Source of the DNA: Pseudomonas vlassakiae
Lineage (GTDB): Bacteria; Pseudomonadota; Gammaproteobacteria; Pseudomonadales; Pseudomonadaceae
Length of the DNA stretch: 64,000 nt
Assembly (NCBI RefSeq): GCF_014269035.2
Contig: NZ_JABWRP020000025.1
Coordinates: forward strand, 1-64,000
Direction of reading: 5' to 3'
Both the position numbers and the translations under genes were made by a program. Under the pieces are notes generated by a model, which was not told the origin of the DNA, did no database searches, and was given only the letters and a program-made list of their open reading frames with translations. How positions within the stretch are numbered: position 1 is the first letter of the stretch; each line of letters starts with the position of its first letter. Positions 36,015-45,383 of the stretch are shown piece after piece.

Positions 36015-37232
36015 TCAGGTGCGGTATTCGGCGTTGATCTTCACGTATTCGTGGGACAGGTCGGTGGTCCAGATGGTTTCGCTGCACTGGCCACGGCCAA
36101 GCTCGATACGGATGGTGATCTCTTCCTGAGCCATCACCGCCGAACCTTGTGCCTCGGTGTAGCTCGGGCTGCGGCCGCCTTTGCTGGCGATGCACACGTC
36201 ACCCAGGTACACGTCGATCAGGCTGACATCCAGCTCTGGCACACCGGCACGGCCCACGGCAGCCAGAATCCGGCCCCAGTTCGGGTCGGAAGCGAACAGC
36301 GCGGTCTTGATCAACGGCGAGTGGGCCACGGCGTAACCGACATCCAGGCACTCCTGGTGGTTGCTACCGCCATTGACCTGCACGGTGACGAACTTGGTGG
36401 CGCCTTCGCCGTCACGGACGATGGCCTGGGCCACTTCCATGCACACTTCGAATACGGCCTTCTTCAGCGCTTCGAACAGTGCGCCGCTGGCTTCGGTCAC
36501 TTCCGGCAGGTTGGCCTTGCCGGTGGCGATCAGCATGCAGCAGTCGTTGGTCGAGGTGTCGCCGTCGATGGTGATGCGGTTGAACGACTTGTTGGCGCCG
36601 TCGAGGATCAGGTCCTTGAGCACGGCCGGAGCGACTTTGGCGTCGGTGGCGATGTAGCCGAGCATGGTGGCCATGTTCGGACGGATCATGCCGGCGCCTT
36701 TGCTGATGCCGGTGACGGTGACAGTCACACCATCGTGCTGGAACTGGCGGCTGGCACCTTTGGGCAGCGTGTCGGTGGTCATGATGCCGGTGGCGGCTTC
36801 AGCCCAGTGGTTTTCCGACAGGTTGTCCAGGGCGGCTTGCAGCGCGCCTTCGATCTTCTCGACCGGCAGGGGCTCACCGATCACACCGGTGGAGAACGGC
36901 AGTACCGACTCGGCCGGCACGCCGGTCAGTTCGGCGAGCTTGGCGCAAGTACGTTCGGCAGCTGCCAGGCCTGGCGCGCCGGTACCGGCGTTGGCATTGC
37001 CGGTGTTGGTCAGCAGGTAGCGCACGGTGCCCTGCACGCGCTGCTTGGAGAGGATAACCGGAGCTGCACAGAAGGCGTTGAGGGTGAACACGCCAGCCAC
37101 GCTGGAGCCTTCGGCGCAGCGCATGACCACCACATCCTTGCGCCCAGGACGCTTGATGCCGGCAGAAGCGATACCGAGTTCAAAACCCGGAACCGGGTGC
37201 AGGGTGGGCAAAGGACCAAGACCAACAGCCAT
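36015..37232 (-). CDS. argJ: Bifunctional ornithine acetyltransferase/N-acetylglutamate synthase
   Basis: A 405-residue arginine-biosynthesis enzyme that moves the acetyl group from N-acetylornithine to glutamate. The self-cleavage site is visible as ATML (in MATMLGYIATDAK), where the Thr becomes the N-terminal nucleophile of the beta chain. ATG at 37232 follows AGGAGCG. It follows secA on the same strand but a terminator lies between. Whether the acetyl-CoA activity is also kept is not decidable from sequence. Confidence 0.95.
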   Translation of the reverse strand: MAVGLGPLPTLHPVPGFELGIASAGIKRPGRKDVVVMRCAEGSSVAGVFTLNAFCAAPVILSKQRVQGTVRYLLTNTGNANAGTGAPGLAAAERTCAKLAELTGVPAESVLPFSTGVIGEPLPVEKIEGALQAALDNLSENHWAEAATGIMTTDTLPKGASRQFQHDGVTVTVTGISKGAGMIRPNMATMLGYIATDAKVAPAVLKDLILDGANKSFNRITIDGDTSTNDCCMLIATGKANLPEVTEASGALFEALKKAVFEVCMEVAQAIVRDGEGATKFVTVQVNGGSNHQECLDVGYAVAHSPLIKTALFASDPNWGRILAAVGRAGVPELDVSLIDVYLGDVCIASKGGRSPSYTEAQGSAVMAQEEITIRIELGRGQCSETIWTTDLSHEYVKINAEYRT

Positions 37233-37263
37233 TAGAGCGCTCCTAGAAAAGCGGTGAATATGG

Positions 37264-37289
37264 AAAAAGGGGGCCGCAATGCGGCCCCC
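37264..37289 (-). terminator. Rho-independent terminator of secA
   Basis: GGGGGCCGC/GCGGCCCCC perfect stem with AAT loop (37269-37289); minus-strand transcript runs into TTTTT. Lies between the secA stop and argJ start. Confidence 0.9.
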
Positions 37290-37320
37290 AAGGTTGTCAC
37301 GATACAACAATCAGCTCAGG

Positions 37321-40056
37321 TCACTCGATCTGACCATGGCAATGCTTGAATTTCTTGCCCGAACCACACCAGCACGGCTCGTTGCGGCCCAGCTTCAGGT
37401 CGTTGCGCACCGGGGCAGCGGCCACGGCCACTTCGGCGCCCTCTTCGCTCAGTTGCTCGCTTTCAAGGCCTGGCGCAGGGGCGTGCTGGAACTGCATGCG
37501 GCTGGCCAGCTCTTCGGCTTCGCGGCGCAGGCGGGCTTCTTCTTCGGCCGGGTCTTCGCGGCGCACCTGAACGTGCGACAGCACGCGGATGGTGTCGCGC
37601 TTGATCGACTCGAGCAGTTCCTGGAACAGCGCGAACGACTCGCGCTTGTACTCCTGCTTCGGGTTCTTCTGTGCATAACCCCGCAGGTGGATACCGTGAC
37701 GCAGGTGGTCCATGGTCGACAGGTGGTCTTTCCACAGGTCGTCCAGCACACGCAGCAGGATCTGCTTCTCGAAGGTACGCAGGGCTTCGATACCGGCCTG
37801 GTCTTCCTTCTCGGTGTAGGCGGCGGTGATCTCGTTCAGCAGCTTCTCGCGCAGGGTCTCCTCGTAGAGGTGATCGTCTTCGTCCAGCCACTGCTGGATC
37901 GGCAGCTTCATGGCGAAGTCGCTGGCCAGCGAAGCTTCGAGGCCGGCCACGTCCCACTGCTCCGGCAGCGACTGCGGCGGAATGTGCTGGCTGATGGTGG
38001 CGTCCAGGACTTCCTGGCGGAACTCGACGATGGTGTCGCCAATGTTCTCGGCCGCCAGCAGGCTGTTGCGCATGTGGTAGATCACCTTGCGCTGTTCGTT
38101 GGCCACGTCATCGTATTCGAGCAGCTGTTTGCGGATGTCGAAGTTGCGGCCTTCGACCTTGCGCTGGGCTTTCTCGATGGCATTGGTGACCATGCGATGC
38201 TCGATGGCCTCGCCGGACTGCATGCCCAGTGCCTTCATGAAGTTCTTCACCCGGTCAGAGGCGAAGATGCGCATCAGGCTGTCTTCCAGCGACAGGTAGA
38301 AGCGGCTCGAACCCGGGTCGCCCTGACGGCCGGCACGGCCACGCAGCTGGTTGTCGATACGGCGTGACTCGTGGCGCTCGGAGGCGATCACGTGCAGGCC
38401 ACCGGCTTGAATCACCTGCTGGTGACGCTTCTGCCAGTCGGCCTTGATCTGGGCGATCTGCTCAGGGGTCGGGTTCTCCAGTGCAGCCACCTCGGCTTCC
38501 CAGTTACCGCCCAGCAGGATGTCGGTACCACGGCCGGCCATGTTGGTGGCGATGGTCAGCGCACCCGGGGCACCAGCCTGGGCGATGATTTCGGCTTCCT
38601 TCTCGTGGTACTTGGCGTTCAGTACCTTGTGGTCGATACCTTCCTTCTTCAGCAGGTTCGACATGTGCTCCGAGGTTTCGATGGTGGCGGTACCCACCAG
38701 GATCGGGCGGCCCTGGGTCATGCTCTCTTTGATGTCGGCGATGATCGCGGCGTATTTCTCGTCAGCGGTCAGGTACACCAGGTCGTTGAAGTCTTTACGC
38801 GCGAGTGGCTTGTTCGGCGGAATGACCATGACGTTGAGGGCGTAGATCGACTGGAACTCGAACGCTTCGGTGTCGGCGGTACCGGTCATGCCGGACAGCT
38901 TGGTGTAGAGACGGAAGTAGTTCTGGAAGGTGGTCGAAGCCAGGGTCTGGCTTTCGGCCTGGATGTTCAGGTTTTCCTTCGCCTCGATGGCCTGGTGCAG
39001 GCCTTCGGACAGGCGACGGCCGGGCATGGTACGGCCGGTGTGTTCGTCGATCAGCAGGACCTGGCCGTCCTGGACGATGTACTCGACGTTGCGGTGGAAC
39101 AGCTTGTGCGCACGCAGGCCGGCGTAGACGTGGGTCAACAGGCCGAGGTTATGCGCCGAATACAGGCTCTCCCCTTCGGCCAGCAGGCCAGCCTGGGTGA
39201 GCATTTCTTCGATGAACTGGTGACCGGCTTCGTTGAGCTCGACCTGGCGGCTCTTCTCGTCGATGGTGAAGTGGCCTTCCTGGGTGACCTGGCCTTCGAC
39301 TTCTTCGATGTGCTGGGTCAGGCGCGGGATCAGGCGGTTGATCTCGATGTACAGCTTGGAGCTGTCTTCGGCCTGGCCGGAGATGATCAGCGGGGTGCGC
39401 GCTTCGTCGATGAGGATCGAGTCGACTTCGTCGATCACGGCGAAGTTCAGTTCACGCTGGAACTTCTCTTCCTGGCTGAACGCCATGTTGTCGCGCAGGT
39501 AGTCGAAACCGAATTCGTTGTTGGTGCCGTAGGTGATATCGGCAGCGTAGGCGGCGCGCTTTTCTTCGGGCGGCTGGAAGGCCGAGACGATGCCTACGGA
39601 CAGACCGAGGAATTCGTACAGCGGACGCATCCAGTTGGCGTCACGGCGGGCCAGGTAGTCGTTCACCGTGACCACGTGCACGCCTTTGCCGGACAGGGCA
39701 TTGAGGTAAACGGCCAGGGTACCGACCAAGGTCTTGCCTTCACCGGTACGCATTTCTGCGATCATGCCCTCGTGCAGGGTCATGCCGCCGATCAGCTGTA
39801 CGTCGAAGTGGCGCATGCCCATGACCCGCTTGCCAGCCTCACGGGCCACGGCGAAGGCTTCGGGCAACAATTGGTCCAACGTCTCGCCTTTGGCCAGGCG
39901 CTCCTTGAACTCTGCGGTCTTGGCCCGCAGTTGCTCATCGGAGAGGGCCACCATCTTCTCTTCGAAGGCATTGACGATAGCTACCGTCTTGAGCATGCGT
40001 TTGACTTCACGCTCGTTCTTGCTTCCAAAAAGTTTTTTTAACAAAGGCGCAAACAT
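37321..40056 (-). CDS. secA: Preprotein translocase ATPase SecA
   Basis: A 911-residue motor that drives secretory proteins through SecYEG. Start MFAPLLKKLFGSKNEREVKR; Walker A MRTGEGKT; Walker B DEVDSILIDEARTP; helicase motif GRGTDI; C-terminal zinc-binding tail CWCGSGKKFKHCH. Length is normal. I start at ATG 40056. Upstream a possible -10 (TAGAAT, 40139-40144 on the minus strand) is the only promoter hint. It follows lpxC and is divergent from dciA, in the usual Pseudomonas order. Confidence 0.98.
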   Translation of the reverse strand: MFAPLLKKLFGSKNEREVKRMLKTVAIVNAFEEKMVALSDEQLRAKTAEFKERLAKGETLDQLLPEAFAVAREAGKRVMGMRHFDVQLIGGMTLHEGMIAEMRTGEGKTLVGTLAVYLNALSGKGVHVVTVNDYLARRDANWMRPLYEFLGLSVGIVSAFQPPEEKRAAYAADITYGTNNEFGFDYLRDNMAFSQEEKFQRELNFAVIDEVDSILIDEARTPLIISGQAEDSSKLYIEINRLIPRLTQHIEEVEGQVTQEGHFTIDEKSRQVELNEAGHQFIEEMLTQAGLLAEGESLYSAHNLGLLTHVYAGLRAHKLFHRNVEYIVQDGQVLLIDEHTGRTMPGRRLSEGLHQAIEAKENLNIQAESQTLASTTFQNYFRLYTKLSGMTGTADTEAFEFQSIYALNVMVIPPNKPLARKDFNDLVYLTADEKYAAIIADIKESMTQGRPILVGTATIETSEHMSNLLKKEGIDHKVLNAKYHEKEAEIIAQAGAPGALTIATNMAGRGTDILLGGNWEAEVAALENPTPEQIAQIKADWQKRHQQVIQAGGLHVIASERHESRRIDNQLRGRAGRQGDPGSSRFYLSLEDSLMRIFASDRVKNFMKALGMQSGEAIEHRMVTNAIEKAQRKVEGRNFDIRKQLLEYDDVANEQRKVIYHMRNSLLAAENIGDTIVEFRQEVLDATISQHIPPQSLPEQWDVAGLEASLASDFAMKLPIQQWLDEDDHLYEETLREKLLNEITAAYTEKEDQAGIEALRTFEKQILLRVLDDLWKDHLSTMDHLRHGIHLRGYAQKNPKQEYKRESFALFQELLESIKRDTIRVLSHVQVRREDPAEEEARLRREAEELASRMQFQHAPAPGLESEQLSEEGAEVAVAAAPVRNDLKLGRNEPCWCGSGKKFKHCHGQIE

Positions 40057-40351
40057 ATCGGCAGGATCTTCCACACGTAGGGATGGAGGGCGGCCCCATG
40101 AGTCGCCCGTGCAGCCCTGAGGCCGCATGCGAACGAGCATTCTACCCGGAAACGATGGTGAGGAAAGTGGTCGATTGCCACGATGCTGGCACAGCGCTTT
40201 GGCGGGGGCTTCTCTAAGATAGGGGCATTTTCCCTGAGTTCAACCCGCAGCTTGATGAAACAACAGCGAGAGCGACTGGCAACCCGCGAACAAGCCGGCA
40301 CTGCCTGCGGAAATGGTAGACTGCCCATCTTGTTACCTCATGCATACCGTC

Positions 40352-40807
40352 ATGGCCTTCAAACCCTCCTCCGCCCAGCCGCCCGCCACGCTGTTGCGTC
40401 AGAACCGCCCGCTGCGCCTGCTGCTGAACCAGGCCGAACGCCTGGCGCATCTGCAGCGCCTGCTGGAAAGCCAGCTGCAGCCCGCTGCCCGCGAGCACTG
40501 CCATGTGGCCTCGTGGCGCGATGGCACGTTGTTGCTGGTGGTGACCGACGGTCATTGGGCGACTCGCCTGCGCTACCAGCAAAAGCGTCTTCAGCGCCAG
40601 CTGCAGGCCCTGGAAGCCTTTGGCAACCTGCAGCGCATCCTCTACAAGGTGCAGCCACCCCTGGTGCCGGCCAAGCGTGGCGGTAACACGACCGAGCTGT
40701 CGAACGATGCCGCCGAAAGTATCCGCGATTCCGCCGAAGGCATCGCCGATCCGAAGCTGCGTGCCGCCCTAGAACGGTTGGCGGCGCATGCTAAGGATAA
40801 AGGCTAG
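40352..40807 (+). CDS. dciA: DUF721/DciA-family protein, replicative helicase loader
   Basis: A 151-residue protein of the DUF721 family. An N-terminal KH-like domain with the pattern LRQNRPLRLLLNQAERLAHLQ and LLVVTDGHWATRLRYQQ, then a variable acidic tail. From memory the P. aeruginosa protein in this position is DciA, which loads the DnaB helicase. Divergent from secA. Start ATG 40352 (no clear ribosome site; ATG 40340 possible). Confidence 0.82.
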   Translation: MAFKPSSAQPPATLLRQNRPLRLLLNQAERLAHLQRLLESQLQPAAREHCHVASWRDGTLLLVVTDGHWATRLRYQQKRLQRQLQALEAFGNLQRILYKVQPPLVPAKRGGNTTELSNDAAESIRDSAEGIADPKLRAALERLAAHAKDKG

Positions 40808-40902
40808 GGGCGCTTGCCTCCGGTTTTGTGCTGGCGCTCGGTCTCACAGGCGCTGAAAAGCTCATGCCAGGCACCCTCCCCCCCAACGTCCGCCATACAG
40901 CC

Positions 40903-40930
40903 ATAAAAAAGGCCACCCGAAGGTGGCCTC
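40903..40930 (-). terminator. Rho-independent terminator of lpxC
   Basis: AGGCCACC-cgaa-GGTGGCCT stem; on the minus strand the transcript continues TTTTTTATGG. Located 24 bases past the lpxC stop and marks the end of the dcw cluster. Confidence 0.9.
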
Positions 40931-40953
40931 AATGAACTAGAGAGTGTTCGAAC

Positions 40954-41865
40954 TTACACAGCCGCAACAGGGCGCATGTACGAGATCGGTGCCGTGCTGG
41001 CATCTTCGAAAGTGACCACTTCCCAGGCATCGGTTTCAGTGATGAGCTTGCGCAGCAGCTGGTTGTTCAGCGCGTGGCCGGACTTGTAGCCCTTGAACTC
41101 GCCGATCAGGCTGTTGCCCAGCAGGTAAAGGTCGCCAATGGCGTCGAGGATCTTGTGCTTGACGAATTCGTCATCGGAACGAAGGCCGTCTTCGTTGAGC
41201 ACACCCGTCTCGTCGACCACGATGGCGTTCTCGACACTGCCACCCAACGCAAGGTTGTGCTTGCGCAGGTACTCGATGTCACGCATGAAACCGAAAGTAC
41301 GGGCGCGGCTGACTTCCTTCACGAACGAGGTGCTGGAGAAGTCGACGACCGCACTCTGGGTCTGGCCCTTGAGGACCGGGTGATCGAAGTCGATCTCGAA
41401 GCTCACCTTGAACCCGTCGAATGGCAGGAAGGTGGCGCTCTTGTCGCCCTCCGTCACTGTCACTTCGCGCAGGATGCGGATGAACTTCTTGGCTGCGTCC
41501 TGTTCTTCCAGGCCGGCAGACTGAATCAGGAATACGAAGGGACCGGCGCTGCCATCCATGATCGGCACTTCCGAGGCGGAGAGCTCGACGTAGGCGTTAT
41601 CGATGCCCAGGCCCGCCATGGCGGAGAGCAGGTGCTCGACCGTATCGACCTTGACGTCACCGTTGACCAGCGTGGTGGACATGGTGGTCTCACCGACGTT
41701 GGCCGCACGCGCCGGGATCTCGACCACAGGGTCAAGGTCGGCGCGACGGAAGACGATGCCGGTGTCGACAGGCGCAGGCTTGAGGGTCAGGTAGACCTTC
41801 TCCCCGGAGTGCAGGCCGACGCCCGTGGCACGGATGGTATTCTTCAGGGTGCGTTGTCTAATCAT
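40954..41865 (-). CDS. lpxC: UDP-3-O-acyl-N-acetylglucosamine deacetylase
   Basis: The 303-residue zinc deacetylase that commits UDP-sugars to lipid A. Start MIRQRTLKNTIRATGVGLHSGEKV; zinc-binding HILDAIGDLYLLG region and the hydrophobic passage motif are visible. Upstream extension has no homology. It is the last gene of the division cluster and lies 114 bases after ftsZ. Confidence 0.97.
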   Translation of the reverse strand: MIRQRTLKNTIRATGVGLHSGEKVYLTLKPAPVDTGIVFRRADLDPVVEIPARAANVGETTMSTTLVNGDVKVDTVEHLLSAMAGLGIDNAYVELSASEVPIMDGSAGPFVFLIQSAGLEEQDAAKKFIRILREVTVTEGDKSATFLPFDGFKVSFEIDFDHPVLKGQTQSAVVDFSSTSFVKEVSRARTFGFMRDIEYLRKHNLALGGSVENAIVVDETGVLNEDGLRSDDEFVKHKILDAIGDLYLLGNSLIGEFKGYKSGHALNNQLLRKLITETDAWEVVTFEDASTAPISYMRPVAAV

Positions 41866-41979
41866 GGCATTGGCCGCTTCAGCGCAAATAATGCGAACAG
41901 GTATCAACAAAGGCTGGGGATGATAACAGACCCGGCCTTTGCTGAACACCAATCACCCTTATACCCCTGATAAATTCCA

Positions 41980-43176
41980 TCAATCGGCCTGACGACGCAG
42001 GAAGGCTGGGATATCGAGGTAGTCCAGATCATCCTGAGGGTTGAGTTTAGCTGCCGCAGCGGCACCTGCGTGGGCCTGGTTGCGCATCACGGTCGGGCGC
42101 TCGAGGTCACGATAGTTGACGGCTGGCTGCTCCTGGCGCACCGGCGCCGGGTTGGAAGCCTCATACACCTGCTGTGCAGTCTGCAGGGTGTTGTCGACCA
42201 CCTTGACCGGTTTTTCGATGCGCGCGCCCAGACCTGTGGCTACGACGGTCACGTGCAGTTCGTCACGCATGTCAGGGTCGATCACGGTGCCGACCTTGAC
42301 CATGGCGTGGTCGGAGGCGAAGGCTTCGATGATGCTACCCACGTCGGAGTATTCACCCAGCGACAGGTCAGGACCTGCGGTGATGTTCACCAGGATGCCG
42401 CGGGCGCCCTGCAGGTTGACGTCTTCGAGCAGCGGGTTGCGGATTGCAGCCTCGGTAGCTTCGCGAGCACGGTTCGGGCCGCTGGCGCAGCCGGTACCCA
42501 TCATCGCCATGCCCATTTCACCCATGACGGTGCGCACGTCGGCGAAGTCGACGTTGATCATGCCTGGGCGCTTGATGATGTCGGAGATACCGCGAACGGC
42601 ACCGGCCAGCACATCGTCAGCCTTGGCAAAGGCGGACAGCAGGCTGGCATCCTTGCCCAGGATGGTCAGCAGCTTCTCGTTGGGGATGGTGATGAGCGAG
42701 TCGACGCTCTCAGCCAGCATACGGATGCCTTCATCGGCGATCTGCATGCGCTTGCGGCCTTCGAACGGGAACGGACGGGTCACCACAGCAACGGTGAGAA
42801 TGCCCATTTCCTTGGCCACTTCGGCGATGATCGGCGCCGCACCGGTACCGGTACCGCCACCCATGCCGGTGGTGATGAACACCATGTTGGTGCCCTGCAG
42901 CACCTCGGCGATGCGCTCACGGTCTTCCAGCGCGGCCTGACGGCCGACTTCCGGATTGGCGCCGGCACCCAGACCTTTGGTCACGCCGGTACCCAGTTGC
43001 AGGATGGTGCGTGCGCCGATGTTTTTCAGCGCCTGGGCATCGGTGTTGGCGCAGATGAACTCGACGCCTTCGATGCTGCTCTTCACCATGTGGTTGACGG
43101 CGTTGCCGCCGCCACCGCCAACACCGATCACCTTGATGACCGGACTTTGCGGGACGTTGTCTACGAGCTCGAACAT
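41980..43176 (-). CDS. ftsZ: Cell division GTPase FtsZ
   Basis: A 398-residue tubulin-like GTPase that forms the division ring. Tubulin signature GGGTGTG (in GMGGGTGTGAAP), T7 loop NVDFADVRTVM and the conserved C-terminal peptide LDYLDIPAFLRRQAD, the docking site for FtsA and ZipA. A strong ribosome site (TAAGGAGAGGG) precedes the ATG at 43176. 55 bases after ftsA. Confidence 0.99.
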   Translation of the reverse strand: MFELVDNVPQSPVIKVIGVGGGGGNAVNHMVKSSIEGVEFICANTDAQALKNIGARTILQLGTGVTKGLGAGANPEVGRQAALEDRERIAEVLQGTNMVFITTGMGGGTGTGAAPIIAEVAKEMGILTVAVVTRPFPFEGRKRMQIADEGIRMLAESVDSLITIPNEKLLTILGKDASLLSAFAKADDVLAGAVRGISDIIKRPGMINVDFADVRTVMGEMGMAMMGTGCASGPNRAREATEAAIRNPLLEDVNLQGARGILVNITAGPDLSLGEYSDVGSIIEAFASDHAMVKVGTVIDPDMRDELHVTVVATGLGARIEKPVKVVDNTLQTAQQVYEASNPAPVRQEQPAVNYRDLERPTVMRNQAHAGAAAAAKLNPQDDLDYLDIPAFLRRQAD

Positions 43177-43231
43177 TTTCCCTCTCCTTACAGTTCTCTA
43201 GTTGTCGCGCCTACCACTACTGCTTTGAAAC

Positions 43232-44494
43232 TTAGAAGTTGCCCTGGACCCACCGCTTGAAGCGTTCAAGCACTGGGGCCTTCGGTTCATCGCCATAGCT
43301 GTTGCTGCTGCTGTTGCTGTTACCGGTCAGGACCATGTCCTCGGACTGCTTGAGCAGGCCGTAGGTGAGCAAGCCCACGCCGGTGGAATAGATCGGGTTG
43401 CGCACCACGTCGCTCAGCCCCCGAACGCTGTGCGGTACGCCCAGGCGTACCGGCATGTGGAAGATTTCCTCGGCCAGTTCCACGGCGCCTTCCATCTTCG
43501 CGGTACCGCCGGTGAGGACGATGCCGGCTGGCACCAGGTCCTCGTAGCCGCTGCGGCGCAGCTCGGCCTGGATCAGGGTGAAGAGCTCGTCGTAACGTGG
43601 CTCCACCACCTCGGCCAGGGCCTGACGTGACAGCTCGCGCGGTGGGCGATCGCCCACGCTCGGCACCTTGATGGTCTCACCGGCGCCGGCCAGCTTGGCC
43701 AGGGCGCAGGCGTAGCGGATCTTGATTTCTTCGGCGTACTGGGTCGGCGTACGCAGGGCCATGGCGATGTCGTTGGTGACCTGGTCGCCAGCAATCGGGA
43801 TGACCGCGGTGTGGCGGATCGCACCTTCGGTGAAGATGGCGATGTCGGTGGTGCCGCCACCGATGTCGACCAGGCACACGCCCAGCTCTTTCTCGTCATC
43901 GGTCAGCACCGAGTAGGCCGAGGCCAGCTGCTCGAGGATGATGTCGTCGATTTCCAGGCCGCAGCGGCGTACGCACTTCTCGATGTTCTGCGCCGCGTTG
44001 ACCGCGCAGGTGACCACGTGGACCTTGGCTTCCAGGCGCACGCCAGACATGCCCAGCGGCTCGCGCACGCCTTCCTGGTTGTCGATCACGTAGTCCTGCG
44101 GCAGGGTGTGCAGCACGCGCTGGTCAGCCGGAATGGCCACCGCCTGGGCAGCATCGAGCACGCGCTCGAGGTCGGCGACGCTCACCTCACGGTCGCGGAT
44201 GGCGACGATGCCGTGCGAGTTCAGGCTGCGGATGTGGTTGCCGGCCACGCCGACGAACGCCGAGTGGATGCGGCAGCCAGCCATCAGCTGGGCTTCTTCC
44301 ACCGCGCGCTGGATCGACTGCACGGTCGATTCGATGTTCACCACCACACCCTTCTTCAGGCCGCGGGACGGATGGGTGCCGATACCCACGATCTCGAGGG
44401 TGCCGTCTTCGCCCACTTCACCCACCAGCGCCACCACCTTGGAGGTGCCGATGTCCAGCCCGACGATCATTTTGCCGCTATGCGCGTTTGCCAT
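43232..44494 (-). CDS. ftsA: Cell division protein FtsA
   Basis: A 420-residue actin-like membrane tether for FtsZ. Nucleotide-binding GLDIGTSKV, the phosphate-2 loop VDIGGGTTDIAIF, and the C-terminal membrane-targeting amphipathic helix (LERFKRWVQGNF) are all present. Start ATG 44494 after AGGCAGGACC; the upstream extension overlaps ftsQ and lacks homology. Gap of 14 bases from ftsQ. Confidence 0.98.
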   Translation of the reverse strand: MANAHSGKMIVGLDIGTSKVVALVGEVGEDGTLEIVGIGTHPSRGLKKGVVVNIESTVQSIQRAVEEAQLMAGCRIHSAFVGVAGNHIRSLNSHGIVAIRDREVSVADLERVLDAAQAVAIPADQRVLHTLPQDYVIDNQEGVREPLGMSGVRLEAKVHVVTCAVNAAQNIEKCVRRCGLEIDDIILEQLASAYSVLTDDEKELGVCLVDIGGGTTDIAIFTEGAIRHTAVIPIAGDQVTNDIAMALRTPTQYAEEIKIRYACALAKLAGAGETIKVPSVGDRPPRELSRQALAEVVEPRYDELFTLIQAELRRSGYEDLVPAGIVLTGGTAKMEGAVELAEEIFHMPVRLGVPHSVRGLSDVVRNPIYSTGVGLLTYGLLKQSEDMVLTGNSNSSSNSYGDEPKAPVLERFKRWVQGNF

Positions 44495-44508
44495 GGTCCT
44501 GCCTCTCT

Positions 44509-45378
44509 CTAATTCTTCGCAACGGCGGGTTTGGCCGTCGTCGGTGCGTTCGGTTCCCGCCAACCAACGGCAAGTCCGTTGGAGTAACGCAGATCAATGC
44601 GGGCGATATTGGTGATCTGCTCTTTGAGTGTCTTGTCGTAAATGGCAATGAAACGGCGCATCTTCTCCACCAGGTGGTCGCGCCCCAACAGCAGCTCGAT
44701 ACCCGGCCCGGCACTGCTCGCACCGGTGGTCAGGAACCAGCTGCCCCGCTCGCGCAGCTCCAGGCGAGCGATGGAAAAGCCCATGGGGCGCAGCATCTGG
44801 CTCAATACCTGATATTGCTGCATGACTTGTTGCTGAGCGCGCTGCGGCCCGGCCAGCTGCGGCAGGTGCTCATAGTTGGCCAGTTCGCGCGGGGTAAAGG
44901 CCTGGCCCTGGTTGTTGAGCAAGGCCTCGTCACCCCAGCGCGCCACCGGCAGCTGTTCTTCCAGGCGGATCACCACTTCGTCGGGCCACACGCGGCGCAC
45001 TTCGGCATGGGCGATCCATGGCATCTGTTCGAGTTCGGCGCGCATCGCCGTGAGGTCGACGCTGAAGAAGCTCGCCGCCACATACGGCGCAATGCGCTGC
45101 TGCACCGACTGCTGGCTGATGTAGCTGAGGTCACCCTGCACGTCGATCTTGGTGATCGGGCGGTCGGCATACGGCATCAGGCGGATGGCGCCTTCATAGG
45201 CACCAAAACCCGCAGCTACCAGCACCAGCGGCCACAGCAAGCGCTTGAGGCCACCCAGGCTGGGCCGCGGCAGGCGCGCCGATACGGGCTCGTCGGCCAC
45301 CAGTCGGCTGGCACCACGCGGCACCGGCTTGCTGCGGCCGGTAACGGGTTGCTGCTGACGTATCATTGCGCCTTGCAT
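44509..45378 (-). CDS. ftsQ: Cell division protein FtsQ
   Basis: A 289-residue bitopic divisome protein. Cytoplasmic tail, membrane helix about residues 46-66 (RLLWPLVLVAAGFGAYEGA), then a periplasmic POTRA domain (ITKIDVQGDLSYISQQSVQQ) and beta domain. It couples FtsBL to the early divisome. Starts 5 bases after the ddlB stop. Confidence 0.95.
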   Translation of the reverse strand: MQGAMIRQQQPVTGRSKPVPRGASRLVADEPVSARLPRPSLGGLKRLLWPLVLVAAGFGAYEGAIRLMPYADRPITKIDVQGDLSYISQQSVQQRIAPYVAASFFSVDLTAMRAELEQMPWIAHAEVRRVWPDEVVIRLEEQLPVARWGDEALLNNQGQAFTPRELANYEHLPQLAGPQRAQQQVMQQYQVLSQMLRPMGFSIARLELRERGSWFLTTGASSAGPGIELLLGRDHLVEKMRRFIAIYDKTLKEQITNIARIDLRYSNGLAVGWREPNAPTTAKPAVAKN

Positions 45379-45383
45379 GATGG

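Noticed and set aside
38371..40041. 556-residue frame antisense to secA
   Set aside because: Gly/Asp/Val/Phe-biased mirror sequence of secA.
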